A stretch of 64,000 nt of DNA from Bacillus sp. FJAT-28004 (GTDB taxonomy: Bacteria; Bacillota; Bacilli; Paenibacillales; Paenibacillaceae), in NCBI RefSeq assembly GCF_001280845.1, contig NZ_LGHP01000002.1, positions 377,037 through 441,036 of the forward strand, given 5' to 3'. The notes under the pieces are model-generated. The model was given only the letters and a program-made list of their open reading frames with translations, was not told the origin of the DNA and did no database searches. A program made the position numbers and the translations under genes. The stretch's first letter is position 1. Every line of letters begins with the position of its first letter. This document shows, in pieces, positions 18,184-27,900 of the stretch.

Positions 18184-18445
18184 GATGTATTTCCAAAAGC
18201 AGTGTCACAAACGATTAGTACCATAAGGCATATACATACTAGAAACCGGGGGTGTCAGCGCCGCCAAAGCCGTTTACAATTTTCGCATAGTTTTTCATAA
18301 GTTCGAGTTTCATAATATTAAATCGTCGGATATAATTTACTTGTCGCCATTTCGATCGGAAGCTGGAAGAAGATGTTTCGCCCCCGGCGCGTGTCCCAAG
18401 TTCTTTCAGCGCGTACGGGGTATTTACATTCGATGGGGGAATACG
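18184..18445. other. Intergenic start of a CG-rich foreign-looking patch
   Basis: Composition changes here to many CG dinucleotides, unlike the flanking operons. Several short frames overlap on both strands; a minus-strand tail reading KLELMKNYAKIVNGFGGADT (stop near 18239) looks protein-like but cannot be extended to a convincing gene. Nothing else was identified. Confidence 0.35.
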
Positions 18446-18604
18446 ATGATACCGCACGACAACGAACACATTCGAATTATCAGCGAAGTAAAGAAGTCCG
18501 ACGGACGCGTACAAACGACATTTGTGTTTGGACGGTTCTTAATTACGTGGAACGAATTTTTTAAACCCGACGACGATAAGCACACAAAGGGGGAGGCATC
18601 ATAA
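18446..18604 (+). CDS. Small hypothetical protein in the CG-rich patch
   Basis: A 52-residue frame starting at ATG 18446 with GGGGGA (18435-18440) as ribosome binding site: MIPHDNEHIRIISEVKKSDG, then TTFVFGRFLITWNEFF and a charged tail. No family recognised; size and charge are like small plasmid or phage accessory proteins. Its stop TAA overlaps the first codon (ATA) of the next, decayed gene as ATAA, an arrangement that would be the common ATGA/TGA overlap before a G-to-A change. Confidence 0.5.
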   Translation: MIPHDNEHIRIISEVKKSDGRVQTTFVFGRFLITWNEFFKPDDDKHTKGEAS

Positions 18605-19343
18605 AAAAATGGCATAAAGTTACGATCGGCATTGCGTCCGCCGCGGTTCTTGCGGGCTTCGCCGTATTCGGCGTTATTACATATCTGGAACGAATCTTGA
18701 ACCCGAATACAGTATACGCAGTGCCAGAGACGCAAACGGTCGAAATGATAGACAAAGAAGCGGCGAACGACTTCGAACTAACCCGATACAAATTCGACTT
18801 CCGGGATATGAAAAGCATCAACGGTCAAAAAGTATCGTTATCAGCGAATTGACGTCGGTTGCGCTGTTGCCGCTAGCTGATCGAACGAAGGCGATCAATA
18901 GCGCGATTGCGACGCCGGAAGAAGCAGCGAAGGCGCTTGGGTACATTCATCTTCGGTTTAACGAAATCCTTGGCGGCTATAACGCGGGTTGGTTCAAAAC
19001 AGAAGGGTACGGTCATTCGGTCGAAGCTGCTGAACAGGCGAAAGAAGGCATTTTTGACGTAAGGTTGACTAATGACACGGAATTATACCTTCGTTTGGCT
19101 GACGTGATCGACAACGAGAAAGCCGCGCAAGACTTGCGGGACGTTGCGGCATTGGTCGAAATCGGCATGAAGAAACGCGACGTTCAAGCGTACCTATACG
19201 CGCACCGCGTCATTCATGACGTTGATTCATTCGTACTTAATTCGCCCGACGATGGCGAAGAACCATACGGCGCGGCGCGATCGGTAAAAGGCGCGGACTC
19301 GAAGAAGGTCGCCGAGATCGCGGCATATATTGAGAAGAACTAA
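18601..19343 (+). pseudogene. Decayed membrane-anchored or secreted protein gene, paralogue of the gene at 31298-31900
   Basis: From ATA 18601 (with AAAGGGGGAGG 5 nt upstream but no ATG/GTG/TTG) the frame reads KKWHKVTIGIASAAVLAGFA, a membrane/signal segment, and goes on to a TGA at 18850. A second frame, open from about 18820 and usable from TTG 18849, carries on as ISELTSVALLPLADRTKAIN and runs to 19343. Together they would give ~245 residues with the same order as the intact protein at 31298-31900: membrane segment, RTKAIN (there ETRAIN), VAALVEIG (IATLIELA), HRVIHDVDSF (HRILHDLDLY) and AAYIEKN (GAYIANV) at the end. I therefore read one gene with a frameshift near 18825-18848 and a lost start. 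If instead two genes exist, the second starts at TTG 18849. Confidence 0.6.
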
Positions 19344-19706
19344 GGACGGGAAGGCTAACGCCGAACCATCTTCCTTCGTATTGTCAGACGCTCTATTTGC
19401 CGTGTGCAGCGTTGTATGGCGATGGGAATACGTTCTCTTTCCCTACACAAAAGAAAAGACGCCGTGTAAAGGCGTCTTTAAGTCGTGGGCAAATGCCGTT
19501 CCAAAAGTGTTAAAAAGCCTGTACTCCCTGTCAACTCGACTCACGTGGACTGGGGACAGGGGTTATTTTGCCGTCGAAAAAGCGTTCGAATCCATTTGTC
19601 ATTTTTCAAATACTCGGTTCCACTATAGGATAAATTTATGGATACCAGACGTTGGATAGCTGCCGAATCCAAAAACAAACCAAGATGATTAATGCCTTTG
19701 GCGTAT
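19344..19706. other. Intergenic, with a terminator
   Basis: Holds the terminator at 19455-19480. A 109-codon frame crossing this region (19330-19659) overlaps the terminator and lacks any family resemblance, so it is not called. GGACTGGGGACAGGGG near 19549 recalls ends of small transposons but has no partner here. Confidence 0.4.
19455..19480 (+). terminator. Terminator of the CG-rich patch genes
   Basis: AAAGACGCC pairs perfectly with GGCGTCTTT across GTGTAAA. Confidence 0.85.
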
Positions 19707-20534
19707 TCAGCTCTTAACTGCACCGGCTGCGATATCGGATATAAACTGCCTGCTGATGAAGAGAAACAGCGCAATTAACGGAACAACAGCAAGAAGCGTT
19801 CCCGCGATAACCATGGAATAATCCGTCGTGTATATTCCGTTTAATGAAGACAGGGCTACCTGCAGCGTAAACTTGCTCTCATCTGTCAGGATAATGAGCG
19901 GCCAGAGATAATCATTCCAAACACCGATAAATGTGAAGGCGCCCAGAAAGGATAGTGCGGGCCGCAGAATAGGCAACGTAATGTTCCAGTAGATGCGGAA
20001 AAATCCGCAGCCGTCAATCTTACCGGCATCCATCAGTTCAGATGGGATCGAATCCTCGGCATATTGCTTAATCCAGAAAATGCCAAACGCATTGACCATA
20101 CCCGGAATAATCAAGGCCTTGAACGTTCCTACCCAACCAAATTTGGCCATGATGACGAATGAAGGAACGAGCGAGAGCTGGGCCGGTGCCATCATCGTTG
20201 CGAGAAGAAGGATAAAGAGCCACTTTTTCCCTGGAAAATGGTATTTGGCAAAGGTTACTCCAGCTAGTGAGTCAAAGAATAGAACCAGCAATGTGCAAGC
20301 AGTTGCAACGAACAGTGTATTCAAAAACGCACCGAAAAAATCAATGTTTGCCATCACCCTCGATATATTATCAAAGAGATGACTCCCGAACCAAATTTTT
20401 GGAGGATAGCTATAAATTTCTGGTGTTGTATGCGTTGACATCACGAGCAGCCAGTAGAAGGGAAAGATAGAAAGAATAAAGCCGGCTATCAATCCGAGAT
20501 GGAGCAGTGTTGTTTTCCATTTGTTGATTATCAT
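19707..20534 (-). CDS. ABC sugar importer permease (CUT1, MalG/AraQ-like)
   Basis: A 275-residue permease of six predicted helices. ATG 20534 is preferred to the GTG at 20543 because GGGGGTGA lies 5-6 nt before it. The dock loop reads ELMDAGKIDGCGFFRIYWNI, where EAA is replaced by ELM-A-x-x-x-DG as in AraQ/LacG-type permeases. The C-terminus FISDIAAGAVKS is typical. Third gene of a minus-strand operon. Confidence 0.9.
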   Translation of the reverse strand: MIINKWKTTLLHLGLIAGFILSIFPFYWLLVMSTHTTPEIYSYPPKIWFGSHLFDNISRVMANIDFFGAFLNTLFVATACTLLVLFFDSLAGVTFAKYHFPGKKWLFILLLATMMAPAQLSLVPSFVIMAKFGWVGTFKALIIPGMVNAFGIFWIKQYAEDSIPSELMDAGKIDGCGFFRIYWNITLPILRPALSFLGAFTFIGVWNDYLWPLIILTDESKFTLQVALSSLNGIYTTDYSMVIAGTLLAVVPLIALFLFISRQFISDIAAGAVKS

Positions 20535-20539
20535 ATCTC

Positions 20540-21508
20540 TCACCCCCGATTGTCTTTATCCGATTTACCTTGGACGAGCTTCCAGTTAACGATTGAGAAC
20601 AAAGCGATCAACACGAACATGCCCCATCCAACGGCTGCACCATATCCGAAATAGTTATTAATGAATGCCTCCCGGTACAAATAAAGAACGATGGTAAGCC
20701 CGCCGCCGTTAACGCCGCCGTCGTTGCCGACCAGCACCTGGGATTCTGTGAATATTTGCATGCCGCCAATCGTTGAGGTGATGACGGTGAACAGAATGAT
20801 CGGCTTCAGAATCGGTACCGTGATCCGGAAGAAGGATTGAGCTGCGGATGCCCCATCCATTTTGGCTGCTTCGTATAATACGGTCGGAATACTTTGCAAA
20901 CCTGCCAGAAAGATGACGGCGTTATAGCCGACCCATCGCCATATTACCATCAGGGAAATGGCAATTTGGATGCCCCAGCTTTTGTTAAGCCATTCAACCG
21001 GTGAAAAGCCGAATAAAGCGAGAATGTAGTTTAGTAAACCGTAGTTGTTGGAAAAAATGGTGCTGAATATAATCGCAACAGCGACCAGTGAAGTGACATT
21101 CGGAATGAAATATCCGATACGAAAGAAGGTACGGAATTTCACCAATGTCGAATTCAGCAGGAAAGCAATGACGAGAGCTGAGAACAGCATCGGAATCGTC
21201 GAGAATAGCCAGATTAGGAATGTATTTCCGACGGCTTTCCAGAACTCGGCATCCGTGAGCATGAATTTATAATTATTTAAGCCGTTAAAAGTCATGTCAC
21301 CGATTCCATCCCATTTCTGAAAAGATAGGTACATGGAGAAAGCTATCGGAAAAAGCCCAAATATAGCAAATAACAAATAGAAAGGGGAGATGGCCAAATA
21401 TTGTTTGCGGTGCTTCCATATTTCGGAGGCTAGCCCGGTTTTCTTTTCAGTCAGAACTTCATGTCGACCTGATGTGTGCTGCGGCCGGTTATGCAAGGAT
21501 TGTGCCAT
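20540..21508 (-). CDS. ABC sugar importer permease (CUT1, MalF/AraP-like)
   Basis: A 322-residue permease with a ~35-residue cytoplasmic N-terminal tail followed by six predicted helices; the dock loop is EAAKMDGASAAQSFFRITVP. Start ATG 21508 has GGAGG 9 nt upstream; the longer TTG start at 21517 would abut that site. Its end is 5 nt from the partner permease. Confidence 0.9.
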   Translation of the reverse strand: MAQSLHNRPQHTSGRHEVLTEKKTGLASEIWKHRKQYLAISPFYLLFAIFGLFPIAFSMYLSFQKWDGIGDMTFNGLNNYKFMLTDAEFWKAVGNTFLIWLFSTIPMLFSALVIAFLLNSTLVKFRTFFRIGYFIPNVTSLVAVAIIFSTIFSNNYGLLNYILALFGFSPVEWLNKSWGIQIAISLMVIWRWVGYNAVIFLAGLQSIPTVLYEAAKMDGASAAQSFFRITVPILKPIILFTVITSTIGGMQIFTESQVLVGNDGGVNGGGLTIVLYLYREAFINNYFGYGAAVGWGMFVLIALFSIVNWKLVQGKSDKDNRG

Positions 21509-21556
21509 TTGCTTCAACCTCCTCGTTAGTTGACTATCTATATAAGCACCATTTAA

Positions 21557-22810
21557 TCAGCGCAGCAGCTCTTTCTTGACTCGCGCAAGAACATCTTCCC
21601 ATGCTTCATCAGGATCTTTTCCTTGGAGTGCTACTGACTGAAGCTGCCGGTTTACAATTCCGTTGATATTTGCATATTTTGGCCCGAAGTAAGCAGGCTT
21701 TACATTCCTGGCAGATTCGGTAAAGATTTCACCGGTTGCCTGACCGCCGAAGAATTCTTCTTTCTTCAGAAACGCACGGTCATCAAGAGAGCTAATAGTT
21801 GATGGGAACAAGTTGGTATTCCTGAATGTCTGGACCTGATTCTCAGCATTCTGTATCCATTTCATAACCTCAAACGCTTCCTTGGGATGCTTGCTTGTCT
21901 TCATGATGGCTAAAAAAGATCCACCATTATTGCCGTCGCCACCAGGCGCACGGGCTACCCGCCATTTACCGGCAGTATCAGGCGCAGCTTGTTGAAGCAC
22001 TTCTTTATTCCAGACCGCCCCAACAAAGGAAGCGATTTTACCGTTACTCATCGCTGCGTTCCACTCGGATGAGTTGCCGTTGGCGTCTGCGAGCAGTCCC
22101 AATTGGGAAGCCTTAGCCGCCAGGTCCCATGCCTTCTTCATCGATGAAGATGGATCTTCTCCAATAAATGTATCCTCTTTGGAGAAATAGATCGTATCGC
22201 TCTGTGCGTTAACCTGCGTATAGATGCTGCCGATATTGTCGGTCAGCTTGACGTCTTCCCCTAGAGCAGCCTGCAGTTTCTCGCCTAGCGCAAAATAATC
22301 CTCCCACGTGCGTACCGTACGAGTTACCTCATCCGGATCGCTAGGAAGTCCTGCTTTTTTGAACAGATCTGCCCGGTAATATAAGCCTGTTGGTCCAGTG
22401 TCGATCGGAAGCGCAATCATTTTACCATCCGGTGTCACCCCAAACTGCCATTTCCACTCCAGAAAATCCTTCTCAATGTCTTTGGCACCTAGCTCATATA
22501 GATCGTAGAAGCGATCCGCGTTGGGAAACATCTCGGTTACCCAGTCGTTAAAGGCGACAATGTCGGGTCCGCCTGAGCCGGCGGCCATCGTCGTTTTCAG
22601 CTTCGATTTGAAATCGCCTCCAATTTTCTGGGCATTTATTTGTACATCAGGAAATTGTTTCTCCACGGCCGCTATAAGCTCGTCATCCAAACCGCGGTTC
22701 CAGTACCAAAGTGTAAGCACTTTCATTTCGTCGGTAGACGATTCACCGGTACAGCCGCACAGCCCCATTATTAGGATCATCAGCAATAATACGACTCGTT
22801 TTTTAGTCAT
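21557..22810 (-). CDS. Extracellular sugar-binding lipoprotein
   Basis: A 417-residue binding protein, first gene of the minus-strand importer operon. Signal peptide with lipobox MGLCGC near residue 20. The mature protein has the maltose/multiple-sugar pattern (LTLWYWNRGLDDELIAAVEK; GPDIVAFNDWVTEMFP; GNNGGSFLAIMKTSKHPKEA, the last being the usual ligand-lobe motif). No ATPase gene accompanies it. The substrate is unknown; the nearest enzyme is the nucleoside hydrolase at 17057, but the patch between them is foreign-looking. Confidence 0.88.
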   Translation of the reverse strand: MTKKRVVLLLMILIMGLCGCTGESSTDEMKVLTLWYWNRGLDDELIAAVEKQFPDVQINAQKIGGDFKSKLKTTMAAGSGGPDIVAFNDWVTEMFPNADRFYDLYELGAKDIEKDFLEWKWQFGVTPDGKMIALPIDTGPTGLYYRADLFKKAGLPSDPDEVTRTVRTWEDYFALGEKLQAALGEDVKLTDNIGSIYTQVNAQSDTIYFSKEDTFIGEDPSSSMKKAWDLAAKASQLGLLADANGNSSEWNAAMSNGKIASFVGAVWNKEVLQQAAPDTAGKWRVARAPGGDGNNGGSFLAIMKTSKHPKEAFEVMKWIQNAENQVQTFRNTNLFPSTISSLDDRAFLKKEEFFGGQATGEIFTESARNVKPAYFGPKYANINGIVNRQLQSVALQGKDPDEAWEDVLARVKKELLR

Positions 22811-23015
22811 TTGATCCGCCTCCCAACCTAGTTAACTCTTAATACATATTTCTTAATAGTAAACAGGTTGGTAATCTTTGAATCTTGTAAAATGTGGAAA
22901 AAGATAAAAGGATCAAGTTACTATTGGGATTAACTCTATCTTGGTCTATAATGAAGCAAGTTAACACGATTACCATGATTCATCACTTTGGAATAGTTTA
23001 GGAGAAGATCAAACG

Positions 23016-24248
23016 ATGTCTGCAACAAAAAACTATGATCGCCTAAGATTAGTATTGCTGTTAGGTGCTTTTTCAGCACTTGGCCCACTTACGATTGACA
23101 TGTATTTGCCGTCATTCCCGCAAATTACCGCTGATTTTGGAACCCAGGCTTCTCTTGTTCAGCTTAGTTTGACAGCATGCCTCATTGGCTTAGGTTTGGG
23201 CCAAATTATTATGGGACCATTAAGTGACGTTCATGGGAGACGCAAGCCCATTATTATTTCACTTATTTTCTATCTGGTTGCTTCGTTTGTCTGTGCGATC
23301 TCCCCGAATATTTATTGGTTTATAGCTGCACGCTTTATTCAGGGTTTCGCTGCCTCTGCGGGAATCGTTATCTCTAGAGCAATCGTACGTGATTTATACA
23401 GCGGAACAGAATTAACGAAGTTTTTCTCAATGCTCATGCTTGTAAATAATCTGTTTCCAATGATTGCGCCTATGGCTGGCAGCGGTGTGATCTCCTTTAC
23501 AACGTGGGTAGGTGTATTTTTCGTACTAAGCATTGTTGGTTTACTGCTCGTTATTTTGGCAACGATGAACTTAAAAGAGACCTTGCCTGTAGAGAATCGG
23601 GTATCCGGTAACTTCGGGGAGCTGCTAGCCGGTATTCAAGCTCTGATTAAAGATCGGCAGTTTATCGGCTATGCGCTTGCGCAAGGCATTATGATTGGGG
23701 GCGTATTTGCTTACGTATCAGGGACTCCATTTGTTTATCAAAATATTTACGGAGCTTCTCCACAACTGTTTGCGCTGTTGTTCGCATCCAATGGAATAAG
23801 CTTAATTATTGGTTCACAGGTCGTTGGACGGTTCAGCAAAAAATTCTCGGAACGCAAATTTGTTATCCTTGGTCTGCTGTTGGCTTGTACGGCCAGTTTT
23901 GCAGCCTTGCTCGTTATTTTATTGCACGGTCCTTTAATGGCATTGGTTATTCCGTTGTTCTTCTTTGTGGCTTCAATCGGTATGACGGCAACAGCTTCTT
24001 TTGTTCTGGCGATGGGTTCGCAAAGTCAAAGAGCAGGAAGTGCAGCTGCTCTGCTTGGGTTGTTGCCTTTTGTGATTGGAGCATGTACTTCACCACTAGT
24101 CGGCGTTGCCGGAGAGAATTCCGCGGTTCCGATGGGGATCATTATCTTTTCCACTAGCCTGCTTGCTCTTTTCGCTTTCTTTGGACTCGCACAGAAGCCG
24201 CATATTAAACTTGCTAATAAGCATATTGCATCAAAAGTTTCTCAATAA
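23016..24248 (+). CDS. Bcr/CflA-type MFS multidrug exporter
   Basis: A 410-residue inner-membrane transporter with 12 predicted helices. The family start GAFSALGPLTIDMYLPSFPQ is very typical of Bcr/CflA drug:H+ antiporters, as is motif A between helices 2 and 3, GPLSDVHGRRKPI, and motif C-like glycines in helix 5. It would export drugs such as chloramphenicol- or bicyclomycin-type compounds, though the real substrate is unknown. GGAGAAG precedes the start. It is divergent from the importer operon and closed by a terminator. Confidence 0.9.
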   Translation: MSATKNYDRLRLVLLLGAFSALGPLTIDMYLPSFPQITADFGTQASLVQLSLTACLIGLGLGQIIMGPLSDVHGRRKPIIISLIFYLVASFVCAISPNIYWFIAARFIQGFAASAGIVISRAIVRDLYSGTELTKFFSMLMLVNNLFPMIAPMAGSGVISFTTWVGVFFVLSIVGLLLVILATMNLKETLPVENRVSGNFGELLAGIQALIKDRQFIGYALAQGIMIGGVFAYVSGTPFVYQNIYGASPQLFALLFASNGISLIIGSQVVGRFSKKFSERKFVILGLLLACTASFAALLVILLHGPLMALVIPLFFFVASIGMTATASFVLAMGSQSQRAGSAAALLGLLPFVIGACTSPLVGVAGENSAVPMGIIIFSTSLLALFAFFGLAQKPHIKLANKHIASKVSQ

Positions 24249-24340
24249 AGCCTCCTCCCAGTTCGATGTGGGCAGAAAAACTCCTCATTTTGGGAAAGAG
24301 CTTCTTCGATCCCCCTAGACTCCACCATATATAAACAGCG

Positions 24341-24373
24341 AACGCTTGGGTTTCCGAGCGTTTTTTTTTTTTT
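24341..24373 (+). terminator. Terminator of the MFS gene
   Basis: AACGCT and CGG-type stem pairs with AGCGTT around TTTCC, followed by T13. Confidence 0.9.
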
Positions 24374-24465
24374 CTAGAGAAAAAATAATCTTGCAGGGAC
24401 GTTCGCTTTTTACAAAACCTTCATTTGAGTTTTACACGTAATTAACCTATTAATAATCGATCCAA

Positions 24466-24485
24466 TGTACAATAAATTTTGTACA
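24466..24485. promoter_or_regulatory. Perfect inverted repeat, candidate operator
   Basis: TGTACAATAAATTTTGTACA has two perfect 7-bp arms around a 6-bp AT spacer; a related TTGTACAA recurs at about 24794, ~110 nt before the next gene. Confidence 0.45.
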
Positions 24486-24905
24486 TAAACGAAAAAACAT
24501 CTTTTATCCTAAAAATATTGATGTTGTAAAAAAAATATTGAACACAAATGCAAGGCCATTCCAATGCGAAAATTGCTTTTTTTGTCCAAGCTTAACATCC
24601 CCAAAGCGTTATAGGAGTCGATCGATTTCGATATGCAATTGTTTTCCACAGGAATGAGACAGTTTTTTTGGGGGTGGTGCTTACGGATTAAAATGTCCTT
24701 TAATTATCGCAATAGACTTTGTTCGATCATGTCGTTAATTGGCCTGTTCGTCATTGTACGAATTATCGGATTGAGGAGTGATTAATATAATCTAGTTGTA
24801 CAAATAACATTACGGAATTGTAGATTTTTATCTGGAGGATATATAGAATTTCACGAGTTTTTCGAACAGATTTTTAAAACATTTAAAATATGGAGGTTTT
24901 CTGTA

Positions 24906-27900
24906 GTGAAAAGAATTTTATCCTTTACCCTCGTATTAACGATGATGTTCGTTATGTTATCGAATACTGTCAGCGCAGTAACAGTAGATAATGACGTGGT
25001 CAAAATCGACAATGCCAACCCTCTTATTGCATCGATGAAATTCGACAATAATTTAAAGGACGATGCAAATCAAGAGAATTTGAAAGCAAATGGAAATTAT
25101 AGTTATGTAGACGCTATATTACCTGGGACCAAAGCTCTGCACTTAGAAAGCGGAGATGACAACTATGTCGGTACGACGCAGAGCTTGAAGTTTGGAAATG
25201 ACAGTTTTACCACATCCTTCTGGTATAAGGGCGACACTAACAATAGACAGGTAATAGTATCAAACAAGGATTTTACTAAGGGCTCTAACGAAGGCTGGGC
25301 GATTTATACATCAGCCAATTCGGTCGAAATGAATTTTGGATTCCCGACCGCAGCAGTAAAGAACATTTCTTTTGGGCGCGATACGTTTAATGCTTCCGAT
25401 TGGCGTTACGTGACATTTGTTGTAGACAGAGAAAAAATGCTTGGATTGTTGTATATTGATGGTTACAAAATGGCTGAAACTACGCTGGGGCCTGGATCTT
25501 TAGATACATCGAACCCATTAAATATAGGTAGCGATGGATTGGGCAAAAATGGCGGTAATTCATTCGATATAGCTGATCTGAATATTTGGAAAGGCGCATT
25601 AAGCAGTGATGTAGTTCAAGCTAATTATAATAGTTACGGTGTAAATAAAGTAGATATGAACGCACTTAACGACACCATATCCGAAGCAAATACAATAGTA
25701 GCAGACGGTCTCGGTAACGGCTTCAGCGAAACCGATTTTGATCATTTGAAAAAGGTTTTGAATACAGCAACTACGGTTGCAACAACGCAAAAAGTAAAAT
25801 TATATACACAGGAAACGATCAATTATTACGAACGTGAACTAAACAATGCCCTATTCATCTATCAAAAAAGCAATAAAACATTAACTCCCGCTGGTTTAAA
25901 TATGATTGTGGACAGCGACCCGGAAATCAGTAGTAATCCCGCATCACACGCGCGCATTGAAAAAGATTACAGAACAGAACTGAGATTATTCCCACAGGCC
26001 GACGTGCTCTTTATTCCTGGCGACGTTACCGGCGGAAATAATGCTAATGAATATGTGTGGATGAGTGAGTTGACAAAAATACACACTAAACTTACAAATG
26101 AGGGTTTATTAAACAATACGAAGTTTTATATGGTAAGAGGCAACCATGATATGGGCGGTGCCGAACAATTTATACCTGTCGGTTCGGCGGGCGCGTGGAA
26201 CGAGTCAACGAATTCATACGATAACAATTTCTTTAATAGTGCTTATAGGGTAAAGGTAAAAGGATATAATATTGTGGGCTTTGACGGAAATTTTAACAAC
26301 GACAATACGGTGAAAAAAACCAACAATTTCCTCGACCAAATTAGAAAAGAAGAGGATTACGATCCAACCAAACCCATATTTGTATCTTCTCACTACCCTA
26401 TAGGCGGAACCGTGTGGTCATCGAGATGGAGCAGCGCTGCAAGTAATAATGTAGGCAAATATATTGCCGACAATAATTTTTCGCAGGTGGTATATATGTC
26501 AGGTCATACGCAATATGACCCGACCGACGAACGTTCTCACTATCAAGGATCGGCTACGTATCTCGATAGCGGTGCGAGTTCATATTCCAGTTATATCGAT
26601 GAAGGTCCATACGGCGGATATATAGAAGGCTCGTATATCAACTATAAAACCACACCTCGCATCGTGAATTTCATAGAGGTTTACGGCTCGAAAATTATCA
26701 TCAAACAGTATAATTTAAGTACAGATGAATATGTAGGCATACCTTCTGTAAAAATCGTTGGTGAAGGCAAAGATGCCTTCACATATAACAAGAGCGATAT
26801 AAGAGAACTCATAGCTCCGCAGTTTGATGAGGGTATTACGGTCGATTCCTACAAAAACAACGAACTTGCTTTTACAATAAAGCAAGCAAATGACAATGTG
26901 CGCGTTTTGGAATACAATATTCAGCTTATCAACAAGCTCACCGGGAAAGTGGACAAATCGTTTAACAGCCTTTCGCTGCCGCTAGACAAACCATTCGGTG
27001 AATACAGACAATATAAGTTTACAGATTTGTCGCCGACTACTCCATATATACTCAGGGTATTTGCCGCAGATTCCATGTATAACCGTTCGTCGCAGGACAT
27101 TGACATTACAGCTCAAGATGTTAATTTAAACAGCATCACTGCGCCTGCTGACCTAACAGGGGTAGCAATCGCAACGGCGAAGACAGCAGACGCCCTTGGA
27201 TTGCCAAAGACAGTATCCTTGGATACCGATGCAGGCAAGGGGGATGCCATTGTGACATGGGATGTAGATGCTTCAAACTATGATCCCACTGTAAAGACTG
27301 TACAGACCTTCACTGTAAATGGAACTGTAACTTTGCCAACTGGGGTGGCAAATCCGAGTAACGTGTCTTTGGCAACAAGCATTAAAGTAACGGTTAATAA
27401 GATCCCTCAGTCACAAATGACAGCAACGGCGACAAGTGAGGAAACAATTGGTGAAAATAGTGCAGCATCCATGGCGATTGACGGAAACCCACAAACGGTA
27501 TGGCACACAAAGTGGGATAAATCGGATGTTCTCCCTCAATCGATTACCTTAAATCTTGGAGGAACCTATAACATCAATAATGTTGCGTATTTGCCAAGGC
27601 CATCAGGCAGCAACGGAAATATTACAGGCTATAACGTTTATGTAAGTACAGATGGAGTGACCTTTACTAAAGTTGCAAGCGGAACTTGGGCAAACGACAA
27701 TGCTGAGAAAGTAGCAACTTTTGATTCGACAGATGCATCATATGTCAAGCTCGAAGCAACGGCGGGTACTAACGGCTGGGCAGCGGCTGCAGAGATTAAT
27801 GTAACAATTAGCGAACGATTAGCATCACCTGCCACTACATTGACAGGCTTACAGCAGGTGAGCTCGGGTCAAACATTTGATGTAAAGATGGGATTGACCG

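Larger units (their letters stand above)
24249..24905. other. AT-rich intergenic region upstream of the dockerin/phosphoesterase gene
   Basis: 657 nt without a gene. It contains the MFS terminator (24341-24373), a perfect palindrome TGTACAA-N6-TTGTACA (24466-24485), a further TTGTACAA near 24794, and AT-rich runs. The long leader before GTG 24906 could hold the promoter; no riboswitch was recognised. Confidence 0.5.

Noticed and set aside
18044..18226. 60-codon frame after the nucleoside hydrolase
   Set aside because: A perfect terminator lies inside it and no ribosome site or family resemblance was seen.
19330..19659. 109-codon frame downstream of the CG-rich patch
   Set aside because: It runs through a terminator and is low in protein-like pattern.
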